A stretch of DNA of 64,000 bases, from NCBI GenBank assembly GCA_023428135.1, contig JAEYZG010000032.1, positions 186,001 to 250,000 of the forward strand, given 5' to 3'. Numbering within the stretch: the first letter of the stretch is position 1; every line of letters begins with the position of its first letter. The notes below the pieces were generated by a model. That model did no database searches, was not told where the DNA came from, and worked only from the letters and a program-made list of their open reading frames with translations. Positions 19,669 through 28,099 of the stretch are shown here, one piece after another. This stretch comes from Bacteroidota bacterium (lineage in GTDB: Bacteria; Bacteroidota; Bacteroidia; Cytophagales; Cytophagaceae). Both the position numbers and the translations under genes were made by a program.

Positions 19669-20052
19669 ATGAAATCAGATCAAGTAAATGTTCGATATAT
19701 TGTTGAAGATGTTGATACCTCAATTGAATTTTACACTAAACATCTAGGTTTTACACTAGGAACCAACGCATCACCTGCGTTTGCGGATGTGACTAAAGGG
19801 AATTTGCGATTATTACTTAGTGGAAGAAAGAGTTCAGGAGGCAGCCCGATGCCTGACGGAACAGTACCGATTCCGGGTGGTTGGAATCGTATTGAGCTTG
19901 TTGTAGAAGATTTGGTTTCAGAAGTGGCTAAATTAAAAGCTAACGGTCTTCATTTTCGAAATGAAATTTTGTCAGGACCCGCGGGATCACAAATTTTACT
20001 GGTTGATCCTTCCGGCAACTTAATAGAGCTATTTCAACCAAAGAAAATGTAA
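19669..20052 (+). CDS. VOC-superfamily (glyoxalase/bleomycin-resistance-like) protein
   Basis: A 127-residue single VOC module: two beta-alpha-beta-beta-beta units with V-R-Y-I-V-E-D-V-D-T-S-I-E-F-Y at the start and R-I-E-L-V-V-E-D-L, then D-P-S-G-N-L-I-E-L-F at the end. The terminal Glu is the usual metal ligand, but the first position, usually His or Gln, is not clearly kept, so it may not be a metalloenzyme. The substrate is unknown. It lies among small accessory genes. The 296 bases before it contain only a doubtful 60-codon minus-strand reading from a GTG start. Confidence 0.85.
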   Translation: MKSDQVNVRYIVEDVDTSIEFYTKHLGFTLGTNASPAFADVTKGNLRLLLSGRKSSGGSPMPDGTVPIPGGWNRIELVVEDLVSEVAKLKANGLHFRNEILSGPAGSQILLVDPSGNLIELFQPKKM

Positions 20053-20098
20053 AACATTTTCTGATTCAACTGGTATGGCTGCAAATAACAATTAGCTA

Positions 20099-20309
20099 CT
20101 ACTCTTTATCCTTATTTATTCGTTGGAATATCATCCGCTTTTCATTGTGTGTATCTTCAGGAAGATTATAAATCAGGGCCAAATGATTGTCCTTTATTGA
20201 GTAATTGAAAGTCCTGTATAAAATCCCGCGTATCTCCATACGTAAAGAAGCAGTGATACATTTTTCAAGCTCACCTAAGTAAATTATTTCATGGATATTA
20301 TTTTTTATC
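20099..20309 (-). pseudogene. Possible frameshifted C-terminal part of the adjacent lipoprotein gene
   Basis: An open reading of about 70 codons continues past the stop of the gene at 20310 in another frame. It reads N-N-I-H-E-I-I-Y-L, then L-R-M-E-I-R-G-I-L-Y and D-N-H-L-A-L-I-Y-N-L-P, which has a normal amphipathic protein composition. The upstream product ends G-I-E-F-Y-L-H-N, the kind of strand expected to continue into this segment. A one-base indel near 20310-20330 would join them. It may instead be a chance frame. Confidence 0.35.
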
Positions 20310-20792
20310 TTAATTGTGCAAATAGAATTCAATACCAGGATAAAATTTATGTTTCCCTTCATTGTCATTTATCGACTCTGCATCTCCATATTTTTCCAGA
20401 ATATCTTTGAATGTACTTCTATTAACCAAAATCCCTTTATCTGTAATTGCCTTTGACTTCTTATTGAAAGTTATAGAGCTAACTTTTATAGTATCTGTAA
20501 TTGGCATTCTGGAAATAAACAAAAAACTAATCTTACCATTTTTAACATCAATCCTATTGGAATAAAAGAAATCATCACGTCGCCCTTCTTCTGTCCTGTA
20601 TCGAGCGTGGCGAACAAATTTCCTTTCCTTGAAATCGGGAAAGCTACTTTTGATCTCCCTTAAACTAGTCTCTCCAATTTTGAATTTATCAAATCCATTT
20701 TGAGAAATTATAATCTTTGAAGAATTACATGAAAAGAATAATATAAAAATTAGAGTACAGTATTTAAAGCACTTAATACGATATATCATCAT
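20310..20792 (-). CDS. Putative lipoprotein of unknown function
   Basis: A 160-residue protein with an N-terminal hydrophobic segment ending in F-F-S-C-N (lipobox-like, Cys near 23). This suggests export and lipid attachment. The rest shows K-I-G-E-T-S-L-R-E-I-K-S-S-F-P and F-K-D-I-L-E-K-Y-G-D-A-E, a pattern seen in small periplasmic SmpA/OmlA-like or DUF-type lipoproteins, but no family is certain. The longer reading starts with TTG, so I used the ATG at 20792 (a second ATG follows directly). The C-terminus may be truncated by a frameshift (see 20099-20309). Confidence 0.55.
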   Translation of the reverse strand: MMIYRIKCFKYCTLIFILFFSCNSSKIIISQNGFDKFKIGETSLREIKSSFPDFKERKFVRHARYRTEEGRRDDFFYSNRIDVKNGKISFLFISRMPITDTIKVSSITFNKKSKAITDKGILVNRSTFKDILEKYGDAESINDNEGKHKFYPGIEFYLHN

Positions 20793-20825
20793 CAAAACTA
20801 GTATTAGCGATAGTTTTAATTAGCG

Positions 20826-21440
20826 CTAATTTCGTAGTAATTTGCTGGCACTATCGGAAGCAACAATCAGTCCTGCACCCAGCATAATTACGTCTTTTAT
20901 CACTAGTCGTCCGGCACCGGATAAATATGGGAAACCGTGTACTGGTGTAGGAAAGTCTCCTCCTAAGTCCGGCACATATACTTCCGGTGTTGTAATTAAA
21001 AATGTCAAAGTTACTATCGACATTCCAAAGGTTAACAATCCACCTATAAAACCAATTTTAGGAAACCATATTCCTAAAAAAACCAACAATCCAATGATAA
21101 CAATGACTGTCCCGAGTCCATAAGAAAAGATATAGGTGCCATTTTCTTTATGCCACTCAATATTTTTCTGGACCGTCTTACCTTCCGGATTTTTATATAA
21201 AGTGTATTCCGCTACGGTTTTTCCATTATCATTTACGGCAGTCTTGTCAGCATTATGATAAAAGAATTTCATAAAGGGACTATTAATTACGAATGGCACA
21301 ATACCGTCTGCTTCATATTGAAACACCTTTAGCCCTCCAATCCAAACCATTACAATCATGATGGAAATTCTTGTAAGGTTAATAAACTCACCTTGTAGTG
21401 ATGCTGTTAATTCTACTATTTGTCGAACTTGTTTGTTCAT
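20826..21440 (-). CDS. DUF417 (YkgB/RclC-like) inner-membrane protein
   Basis: A 204-residue protein with four predicted membrane spans (about 22-42, 105-128, 130-152, 178-198). The family pattern is visible in I-V-M-V-W-I-G-G-L-K-V-F-Q-Y-E-A-D-G-I-V-P-F-V and G-A-G-R-L-V-I-K-D-V-I-M-L-G-A-G. In E. coli the related RclC belongs to the reactive-chlorine-response locus; no RclA/RclB partner is present here. Function is otherwise unknown. Confidence 0.85.
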   Translation of the reverse strand: MNKQVRQIVELTASLQGEFINLTRISIMIVMVWIGGLKVFQYEADGIVPFVINSPFMKFFYHNADKTAVNDNGKTVAEYTLYKNPEGKTVQKNIEWHKENGTYIFSYGLGTVIVIIGLLVFLGIWFPKIGFIGGLLTFGMSIVTLTFLITTPEVYVPDLGGDFPTPVHGFPYLSGAGRLVIKDVIMLGAGLIVASDSASKLLRN

Positions 21441-21616
21441 TACTGATTATTTTTATTGCTTTCAAATTTAGTATAACGTTGTATTCTCTCCAAATTGTAT
21501 ATATATGCTTACCCTTCCCGAATATTACAAAAAACACCAGCCACAGTTAACCTTCTTATTGCCAATCCTATTGAAAAGCAGAAGCTATTTATCAGTTCAT
21601 TAAAGACTATTCTGCT

Positions 21617-21829
21617 TTACAATTTGCTAACCTTATAAACCCAATAGACAGCAACAGCAGAAGGACTAACAACAACACACCCAAACCAATCAAAATTTTG
21701 CAGTGGGCTATCGGGTGTTGGTTGATATGCAATGCTGCCTGCGATAATTATTCCTAAACCTCCTACCATTTGTTGCAATGAAGACGATATAGTCATGTAG
21801 CCCCACGTGTTCTGTTCCATATTTTTCAT
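21617..21829 (-). pseudogene. C-terminal fragment of an MFS permease
   Basis: A 70-codon reading resembling the last two helices of a major facilitator transporter: S-S-L-Q-Q-M-V-G-G-L-G-I-I-I-A-G, then an F-D-W-F-G turn and a final hydrophobic helix ending W-V-Y-K-V-S-K-L. No upstream helices are present in any frame on the minus strand, so it is most likely a remnant rather than a gene. Confidence 0.6.
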
Positions 21830-22149
21830 ATATAACAGCTTTCAAATTATTTGTTGTTTGTATTGATTAATTAAAAACTTTGGACATTGATTTCTATAGT
21901 AACCAATCATTTGTTTGCCTGAATATTCAGCTAGCAAACTAAAAACTCATATCTACCCCTCCAACTTTATGTATTTCAGCGTGATCAGGTATATTTTTTC
22001 ATATTCCTGGGTAATATTCATTTTGGGAAATAACAACCAAAGAAAGTAAAGATTCCTTTATTCGAATCTTAGTAGAACAAAAAAGGCTGTCTTATAATAA
22101 AGACAGCCTTCCATTTTCTATTCAAGAAAAGGTAATGTGATTTTATAAG
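21830..22149. other. Intergenic region
   Basis: AT-rich sequence between the MFS remnant and the B12 operon. Apart from the terminator at 22078-22110 nothing was recognised. Confidence 0.5.
22078..22110 (-). terminator. Terminator of the B12 uptake operon
   Basis: An 11-bp perfect stem (22083-22093 with 22100-22110). On the minus strand it is followed by a T-run. It lies 40 bases after the stop of the BtuG-like gene. Confidence 0.85.
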
Positions 22150-23181
22150 CTAATAAAAGCAAAAACTCCCCGGCGTCGCCCCTACCTTAAAGCTATTCAA
22201 CAAAGTTCCGTTCGGATGATATCTGTATACTATCCCCTGCTGGACATAATCTATGGCATCTGAAACATAAATAACTCCTGAGGCCGGATCTATGCCAAGA
22301 CCATAGAACAACATATTACCCTGTGAGACTAACGTTGTAAAAGGCAACGAGGCTTCAGAAACCGAAAGCTGACATACGCCTTTATTCAGATAATATAAAG
22401 TATCTTTTGTGCCATTGATCTGCAAGGAACCAGGATTGTCGGAGGTCTTAAATGATAAAGTTTGTTCGATAGTATTATTCACCGGGTTTATTCTATGTAA
22501 AGTTGCAGCAACTGAACCATTCTTACCTGCAAGCACCCAGACCTTATTATTTTTATCTGTTTTGACAGAATATGCATTCAGGCCAACCTTAATACTATCT
22601 TCTATTATATCACTTACAGGATTCACAACATACAGATATTGCTTTCTGATATTTGTAATGAAAACTTTGTTCCCCGCCATTACCAGTTCTTCTGTCCAGC
22701 CTTTGCAGGGTATTTCTTTAATCACATTGTTGGTTGAAAGATCCACAACGCAAATAGCATTTCTTTTGTAATCCGTCACATAAGCTTTGGAATCGTTTAC
22801 AGCCAGTATGTAACGTGGAGAACTTAAGCCATTTATTACCCCCACTGATTTTAAACTATCAGGAGTAACAACTTCAATTTTAAACGAATTATTAACAACG
22901 ATGTAAGCCTTACCATTTATAATAGACATAGACTGACATACATCCCCTAACTGGCGATTATTAGCTGCTTTAAATGCATCTTCGGTTACCAGTTGATCTG
23001 AAAAGTTATAATAACTGACAGAAGCATTTCCCCATGTGAAGTTCCCCTCATTAGTAATATATACACCGGAAGCAGGTTTCGCTGCCACCGGTATTTCAGG
23101 TTTTACATCTTTGGCCTTATCACTTACACAGGAGTAAAAAAATAAAATACCTATGCAAGCAAATCCTGTGATATACTTCAT
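22150..23181 (-). CDS. BtuG-like surface lipoprotein (YncE/DUF5074-type beta-propeller)
   Basis: A 343-residue protein. A lipoprotein signal (M-K-Y-I-T-G to F-F-Y-S-C, Cys near 18) is followed by G-V-Y-I-T-N-E-G-N-F, then a propeller built of repeated blade strands (Y-V-T-D-Y, V-V-D-L-S-T-N, V-W-V-L-A-G-K-N-G). This matches the DUF5074/YncE family to which BtuG belongs. BtuG proteins of gut Bacteroides are surface lipoproteins that capture cobalamin and pass it to BtuB. It is the third gene behind a cobalamin riboswitch, after btuB and a DUF4465 gene, which supports the assignment strongly. I used the ATG at 23181. A TTG at 23202 would overlap the previous gene and lengthen the signal peptide. 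Confidence 0.85.
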   Translation of the reverse strand: MKYITGFACIGILFFYSCVSDKAKDVKPEIPVAAKPASGVYITNEGNFTWGNASVSYYNFSDQLVTEDAFKAANNRQLGDVCQSMSIINGKAYIVVNNSFKIEVVTPDSLKSVGVINGLSSPRYILAVNDSKAYVTDYKRNAICVVDLSTNNVIKEIPCKGWTEELVMAGNKVFITNIRKQYLYVVNPVSDIIEDSIKVGLNAYSVKTDKNNKVWVLAGKNGSVAATLHRINPVNNTIEQTLSFKTSDNPGSLQINGTKDTLYYLNKGVCQLSVSEASLPFTTLVSQGNMLFYGLGIDPASGVIYVSDAIDYVQQGIVYRYHPNGTLLNSFKVGATPGSFCFY

Positions 23182-23188
23182 CTGTGAA

Positions 23189-24886
23189 TTAGTTAACAAC
23201 AAATTTTCTTGTAATTACCTCACCTTCTTCAATTACCTTCAATACATAGATGCCTGCAATAAAGCCTTCAGTTGAAATAGTGAACTGCTGAGATCCGGCT
23301 TTATGTGACTTCATAAGCTGACCAGCAAGATCATATACCTGAACATCATACTCATGATCGATAGAAACATTCAGCGTAATATTTATAAAATGATTTTTCT
23401 GGGATGGATTCGGATAAATGCTGATTCGACTCTCTCCTGCACTAACAATACTTGCAGGAGCTCCTGTATTGATAACACCAATAGCATCCAGGTCAAAACC
23501 ACTGGAAGCAAAAGGAGTTGGCCATGGATCATTTACATTTCTCCCTTCAGCATCTTTGCTTGCATACAATGGATTGATACTTCCAACAACATCTACTATA
23601 CGTACATGTGTTACAGCATCTATATTCAATCCTTCCACCTCTTTTAATTCCTCAAGATCGAAAGGCGTACCATATTCACCATTGTATTTTCCGGCTAAGT
23701 TGTTCAGGAGGTTTTCATTAAGATATGCATTAGATCCTGCCTGATCGATCTGATGTGTCACAGGATCTGTATAAGAAGTAGCAGGAAAACGGAAAAAGTG
23801 TTCTCCGTCAGAACTCACTTCTACAAAGGCAAGCTCTTTAAATTCCTGAGCAAAGCTGTATTCAAAAACTGCAAAGTCAGGACCATCTCCATTTATAACA
23901 GGCATATCAAATGTAAGCGTAACATAACCGCCATCACCAAGACTTACTAAACCAGTTCCTGCTTTCCCATAAGCACCTGACAAATCGCCGGTAGATGCTT
24001 TACCCAATTCCTGATCTGAAATATCCTGAAACCCTCTTGTGATAGCACCTCCAGAAGCCCAGATTTTAAACAACTCACTATCCTTGTGAATTGCAGTACT
24101 TCCTGCAGTGCCAGGCTTCCCAGGAAACTGAGGGTTGTTAAAATTATCCATGGCAAAATAAGCAGGAGTATTCATCCCCCATTCTCCAACATCAGAAGAT
24201 GATAGTTCAAAAGTAAGACTATCAACATTTCCCAGAGGAGTAAGATCTACCCATTGCCAGGTATTCACGATATAATCAAATACATTATCAGGAGAACGAT
24301 AATCCGCAAGATAAAAATCTACATTGTTAGCTTTTACTTCACCATTAAGATATCCTTTTACAGTCAATTTAAACCAGTCTTCATCATCACCTGAAGGTCC
24401 ACCGAACTGTTTTGAACCAAATTCACCATTTTTCTTATCCTTCATAGACAGTGCAGCATTGGTTGTATTAGTAACAAAAAAACCACTGACAGTCATTCCT
24501 CTAAAGTCACCGGTCAGACGAACCAAAGCTGGTGAATTTGCTGATGATACTATATAATTACCTGATGCATTATAACCAGATCCAGTAATTGCGCTATATG
24601 AATTACCATGTTTAGGGGTAATAGTATCCTTCATATTTGTATAAGCAAAACCAGACCAGGCATTATAAAGCGTGCTATAATTATTATAAAAATATGCATC
24701 GCCACTTTGAAATCCGCCTGAGCCGTCAGAGCCATTCCAATAAGAACCAGGGGAAAGCGTATACTCATCAACCGTTGAAATATTTTGTGCTATGGAAACT
24801 TGCTCTAAAAGCAAAAAACAACAAAAAGCCAAAAGGGAATTCAGTCCCCTCGAGTATTGACTATACCTACTGTAAACTTTTTTCAT
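23189..24886 (-). CDS. T9SS-exported DUF4465 protein of the B12 locus (BtuH-like)
   Basis: A 565-residue protein: signal peptide (about 1-33), a DUF4465 domain (about 38-250; S-P-G-S-Y-W-N-G-S-D-G-S-G-G-F, then S-G-F-A-Y-T-N-M-K-D and Y-F-A-M-D-N-F-N), and a second beta domain (about 265-470; F-A-V-F-E-Y-S-F, then V-E-V-S-S-D-G-x-x-F and S-S-G-F-D-L-D-A-I-G). A type A T9SS sorting domain ends it (about 490-565; I-Y-P-N-P-S). DUF4465 proteins are common in Bacteroidota B12 loci, and BtuH-type members bind cobalamin at the cell surface (from memory). Here surface delivery would be by T9SS rather than by lipidation. It lies 21 bases after btuB in the same operon. Confidence 0.85.
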   Translation of the reverse strand: MKKVYSRYSQYSRGLNSLLAFCCFLLLEQVSIAQNISTVDEYTLSPGSYWNGSDGSGGFQSGDAYFYNNYSTLYNAWSGFAYTNMKDTITPKHGNSYSAITGSGYNASGNYIVSSANSPALVRLTGDFRGMTVSGFFVTNTTNAALSMKDKKNGEFGSKQFGGPSGDDEDWFKLTVKGYLNGEVKANNVDFYLADYRSPDNVFDYIVNTWQWVDLTPLGNVDSLTFELSSSDVGEWGMNTPAYFAMDNFNNPQFPGKPGTAGSTAIHKDSELFKIWASGGAITRGFQDISDQELGKASTGDLSGAYGKAGTGLVSLGDGGYVTLTFDMPVINGDGPDFAVFEYSFAQEFKELAFVEVSSDGEHFFRFPATSYTDPVTHQIDQAGSNAYLNENLLNNLAGKYNGEYGTPFDLEELKEVEGLNIDAVTHVRIVDVVGSINPLYASKDAEGRNVNDPWPTPFASSGFDLDAIGVINTGAPASIVSAGESRISIYPNPSQKNHFINITLNVSIDHEYDVQVYDLAGQLMKSHKAGSQQFTISTEGFIAGIYVLKVIEEGEVITRKFVVN

Positions 24887-24907
24887 CTTATAATTTCAGT
24901 TTATACT

Positions 24908-26833
24908 TTAATTTGGTTTATTAAATACATATGAAAGACCTGCCTGAAAATACCTCATCGGCATAGCCTGGTTTAAAACTACCTGATAGGATTCATTCCA
25001 CAGGTTATTCACTCTTACATTTACATTCAAAAAGGAATTACCCATTTTAATATTCTTTCCCGCTATTATATTCCCCAGCTGATAACCTTCCACCACTTTT
25101 GAGTTATCAGTAGTATAATATCTATTTCCTGTATAGTGATGTATATAATTCACATAAAAACCTTTGTAAACAAGTTCCACAGTTGCCTGGCCTGAATATA
25201 CAGGCACATAGATCAATTGCTTTCCTACTATATTATCATTAGCCATTCTAGCCTTTTGATTGGTGGCGACAACATAGTTGTATAGTATTGTGAATCCTAA
25301 CTTAAAATCTCTGATTTCTTTATTAAATTTAATAATGCTTTCTAACCCTCGTGACCAAACCGATTGAATATTCTGTGCATTCCAGGTTCCTCCTGAGGGC
25401 AGCCACATGATGCAGTTTTCAATATTACTATTATAGAATGTCAGCATAGCAGAACTTCTATTTCTGCTACCTGTAAATGGAGAGGCTATTAAACTTATTT
25501 CCTCACTCCAACCCGACTCAGGTTTAAGATTTTTGTTTCCTCCAGGATTCCAGTACAAGTCATTAAAGGTGGGAATTTTGTAGGTTCTTGAAACATTTGC
25601 CTTGGCTGATAAAAACTTAACAAGTCTACCTTCCACACCTGCCGAGGGTGTAAGAGGTATTAACTTTCCCCTGACCATCTCCTGACGGAGACTCACTACC
25701 GTTCTCCAACGATCATTGAGGAAAGAAAATTTATATGAGCCAAACAGTGCTATTCTATTCTGAGAAGGAGAACCCGGATACCCGTTGGAAGTAGCATGAT
25801 TAAAAGTATTATTCATTCCTGCATTTAATAAATGATTTCTTCCTAATTTTATAATACTCTCTGCTTCCGAAATAGAAGTATGAAAGCGTGTTACTGCATG
25901 CATGTTTGCAAGAGTATCAATATAGCTCATACGTTCATTGAAATAGGCAGTCCTGACGAAATAAGAAGCTACCTTTCCTGATTTTTTCCATTCAGAACTT
26001 AGTCTTAAAAATTCTGATTCCAGCGTCTCATTAACAAACAACATAGGCCGATTGCCGGACCTGGAAGCAATGGATGGCGGAATCTCTCGATAATTATCCT
26101 GCAACCAGATCCTGACATTCAGCTGCTGGTTATTTTTTATTCTGAAAAAATTTTCAGACATCAACCCCTTCTGTTTCACAGCAGCATTGACCTGCCGCAC
26201 TTTAATATCATTTGTATAAAATGGAAAATCATTCTCTGCGGAATTATTAAAGACCTTAAGTACGCTTATAAATTTATTTTGGGAAACTCTAACATTTGCC
26301 GATTGTTGCCAGGAATTAAAACTCCCGCCATTGATTGAAGCGCCAAATGTTAATCCATTATTAAATTTAGGGGAAGAATTAAAATTTATGACTGCACCGG
26401 TTGCACTGCTGCCAAACAGGGCCCCTGCGCCTCCATATTGAATTTCTATATCATCAGCAAAGCTGACTGGGAAATAAGAGAAGTCCGTCTGACCAAGAGT
26501 AGGCGATTGCACATTAAAACCATTCCACAACACTGCCGTCTGACTTGCATTTGTGCCTCTTGAAGAGATGGTAGCCATGTTCCCGATTCCATAGGATTTA
26601 ATAAAAAGATGAGAGTTAAAAGTCAATAAATCTCCAAGATTGCCAGACTTGTACCTTTGTAAAGCGGCTGAATCGATTCTTTGTATTTTGTTACCTGTTG
26701 TAAAAGTATTCAGTCTGTTTCCCTCTATTACAATCTCCTGCAGATGAGAGGTTGTGTCGACAACTGACTGAGCAAACAAGGCTTCACTCAGCATAAAGAA
26801 TAGTGACAAAAACAGATACTTTATAAAATTCAT
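24908..26833 (-). CDS. btuB: TonB-dependent outer-membrane receptor, cobalamin type (BtuB)
   Basis: A 641-residue receptor. Signal peptide (about 1-22, ending L-F-A-Q), a TonB-box-like L-Q-E-I-V-I-E-G, a plug domain (about 40-150; S-S-R-G-T-N-A-S-Q-T-A-V-L-W-N-G, then Y-G-G-A-G-A-L-F-G-S-S-A-T-G-A-V-I-N), and a 22-strand barrel ending in an aromatic-rich strand (Y-F-Q-A-G-L-S-Y-V-F). The plug motifs fit any TonB receptor. The B12 role comes from the riboswitch directly upstream and the BtuG-like and DUF4465 genes downstream. It is the first gene of the operon. Confidence 0.9.
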   Translation of the reverse strand: MNFIKYLFLSLFFMLSEALFAQSVVDTTSHLQEIVIEGNRLNTFTTGNKIQRIDSAALQRYKSGNLGDLLTFNSHLFIKSYGIGNMATISSRGTNASQTAVLWNGFNVQSPTLGQTDFSYFPVSFADDIEIQYGGAGALFGSSATGAVINFNSSPKFNNGLTFGASINGGSFNSWQQSANVRVSQNKFISVLKVFNNSAENDFPFYTNDIKVRQVNAAVKQKGLMSENFFRIKNNQQLNVRIWLQDNYREIPPSIASRSGNRPMLFVNETLESEFLRLSSEWKKSGKVASYFVRTAYFNERMSYIDTLANMHAVTRFHTSISEAESIIKLGRNHLLNAGMNNTFNHATSNGYPGSPSQNRIALFGSYKFSFLNDRWRTVVSLRQEMVRGKLIPLTPSAGVEGRLVKFLSAKANVSRTYKIPTFNDLYWNPGGNKNLKPESGWSEEISLIASPFTGSRNRSSAMLTFYNSNIENCIMWLPSGGTWNAQNIQSVWSRGLESIIKFNKEIRDFKLGFTILYNYVVATNQKARMANDNIVGKQLIYVPVYSGQATVELVYKGFYVNYIHHYTGNRYYTTDNSKVVEGYQLGNIIAGKNIKMGNSFLNVNVRVNNLWNESYQVVLNQAMPMRYFQAGLSYVFNKPN

Positions 26834-26959
26834 TACAGGATGATCATTATTTCAACAATCATTCGTAACAATGAAAAATACGGCCTTGAGTGAATACAGG
26901 TATCCCTATCAATGAAGCATTTATCCTTTGCCTTTTCTCCGAAAGCTACGAATGTACAG

Positions 26960-27122
26960 ATTCTGGCAGGTCTTCTGACTCACTTTACTTTTGACGGCCT
27001 TCCCATCCAGTAGGACAGTGGCGAGGATGTCAATCGTTTTTACAAAGCTTACAGCAGCGGGAACTGTTCAGGATTTCCACCTGATTCCCTTTTAATTCCG
27101 AAGGTGCAAACACCCGGAAACC
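26960..27122 (-). promoter_or_regulatory. Cobalamin (AdoCbl-type) riboswitch
   Basis: On the minus strand the B12-box elements appear in order: AAAAGGGAATCAGGTG, AAATCCTGAACAGTTCCCGC, CTGTAA, CCACTG, TGGGAAGG and GTCAGAAGACCTGCC. It lies about 125 bases before btuB. High cobalamin should switch off the three-gene uptake operon. This is one of the clearest signals in the window. Confidence 0.96.
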
Positions 27123-27299
27123 AAAACTTGTGACAAATATACTAAATCTAATTTTCTTTTCGATCTTTTTTTAGAACGATAAATTTTTGAGGTCTAATAA
27201 TCATATAATTAACAAACCATTACAACATACTATCATAAGTTTATATAAATAAATCTAAATCTTACTATTTTTAGCCAATAATAACCTAACTCAATCCCT

Positions 27300-27968
27300 A
27301 TGAAAAAAATATTGTTAAGCGTTTTAGTATTGTTCTTTTCTACATTATCATTCGCACAATTTACCCTTCCTGCTTTGCCTTACGCTTATGAAGCGCTGGA
27401 GCCAAGCTTTGATGCGCAGACCATGCAGATTCATCATGACAAACATCATGATGCTTATGTAAAAAACTTAAACAAGGAGGTTGCTGCAAATCCAGCACTC
27501 AATGGAAAGACCATTGAAGATATTTGCAGAAATGTAAGCAAGTATAACACAGCAGTAAGAAATAACGGAGGCGGACATTATAACCACAGCATGTTCTGGA
27601 CAGTCCTTTCCCCTAAAGGCGGAACACCTGCAGGAGCTTTATCAGAAGACATTAACAAGACTTTTGGCTCATTTGATAATTTCAAAGCCCAATTCAGTGA
27701 CTCTGCAAAGACAAGATTCGGATCAGGATGGGCATGGCTTATCGTTGATCAGCAAGGAAAACTAAAAATCACAACAACTCCTAACCAGGACAATCCATTA
27801 ATGGATATTGTAAAGGTTAAAGGAACTCCTGTGTTGGCGCTTGATGTATGGGAACATGCTTATTACTTAAAGTATCAGAATAAAAGACCTGATTACATAA
27901 CAGCATTTTGGAACATTGTTAATTGGGATGAAGTAAGCAAAAGGTATTCTGAAGCAAAGAAGAAGTAA
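27300..27968 (+). CDS. Exported Fe/Mn superoxide dismutase
   Basis: A 222-residue enzyme that dismutates superoxide. The first 19 residues are a clear signal peptide (M-K-K-I-L-L to S-F-A-Q). The mature part has the usual F-x-L-P-x-L-P-Y-A-Y start and the four metal ligands: His in M-Q-I-H-H-D-K-H-H, His in Y-N-H-S-M-F-W, Asp in L-D-V-W-E-H and the final His in the same block. Most bacterial SODs of this family are cytoplasmic, so this one should act in the periplasm or outside. The metal cannot be assigned with certainty from sequence alone. Confidence 0.93.
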   Translation: MKKILLSVLVLFFSTLSFAQFTLPALPYAYEALEPSFDAQTMQIHHDKHHDAYVKNLNKEVAANPALNGKTIEDICRNVSKYNTAVRNNGGGHYNHSMFWTVLSPKGGTPAGALSEDINKTFGSFDNFKAQFSDSAKTRFGSGWAWLIVDQQGKLKITTTPNQDNPLMDIVKVKGTPVLALDVWEHAYYLKYQNKRPDYITAFWNIVNWDEVSKRYSEAKKK

Positions 27969-28017
27969 GTTTTAAGCTAAAAGTTGAAAGCTTAAAGTTG
28001 AAAGTTAAAAGTTAAAA
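27964..28017 (+). repeat. Heptamer-like tandem repeat downstream of the SOD gene
   Basis: About seven imperfect copies of AAAGTTG/AAAGCTA-type 7-base units directly after the stop, leading into the terminator. It is related to the array after htpG at 17760. Confidence 0.7.
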
Positions 28018-28051
28018 GAGAAGCTGTAACATTACAGGCTTCTCTTTTTTT
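28014..28051 (+). terminator. Terminator after the SOD gene
   Basis: An 11-bp stem (28014-28024 with 28038-28048), extended inside by TGTAA/TTACA, with a T-run. Confidence 0.85.
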
Positions 28052-28099
28052 GTGAATTTTTATGATAAAGAAGCTATGTTGCTGCTCAATCAGGTAGGT

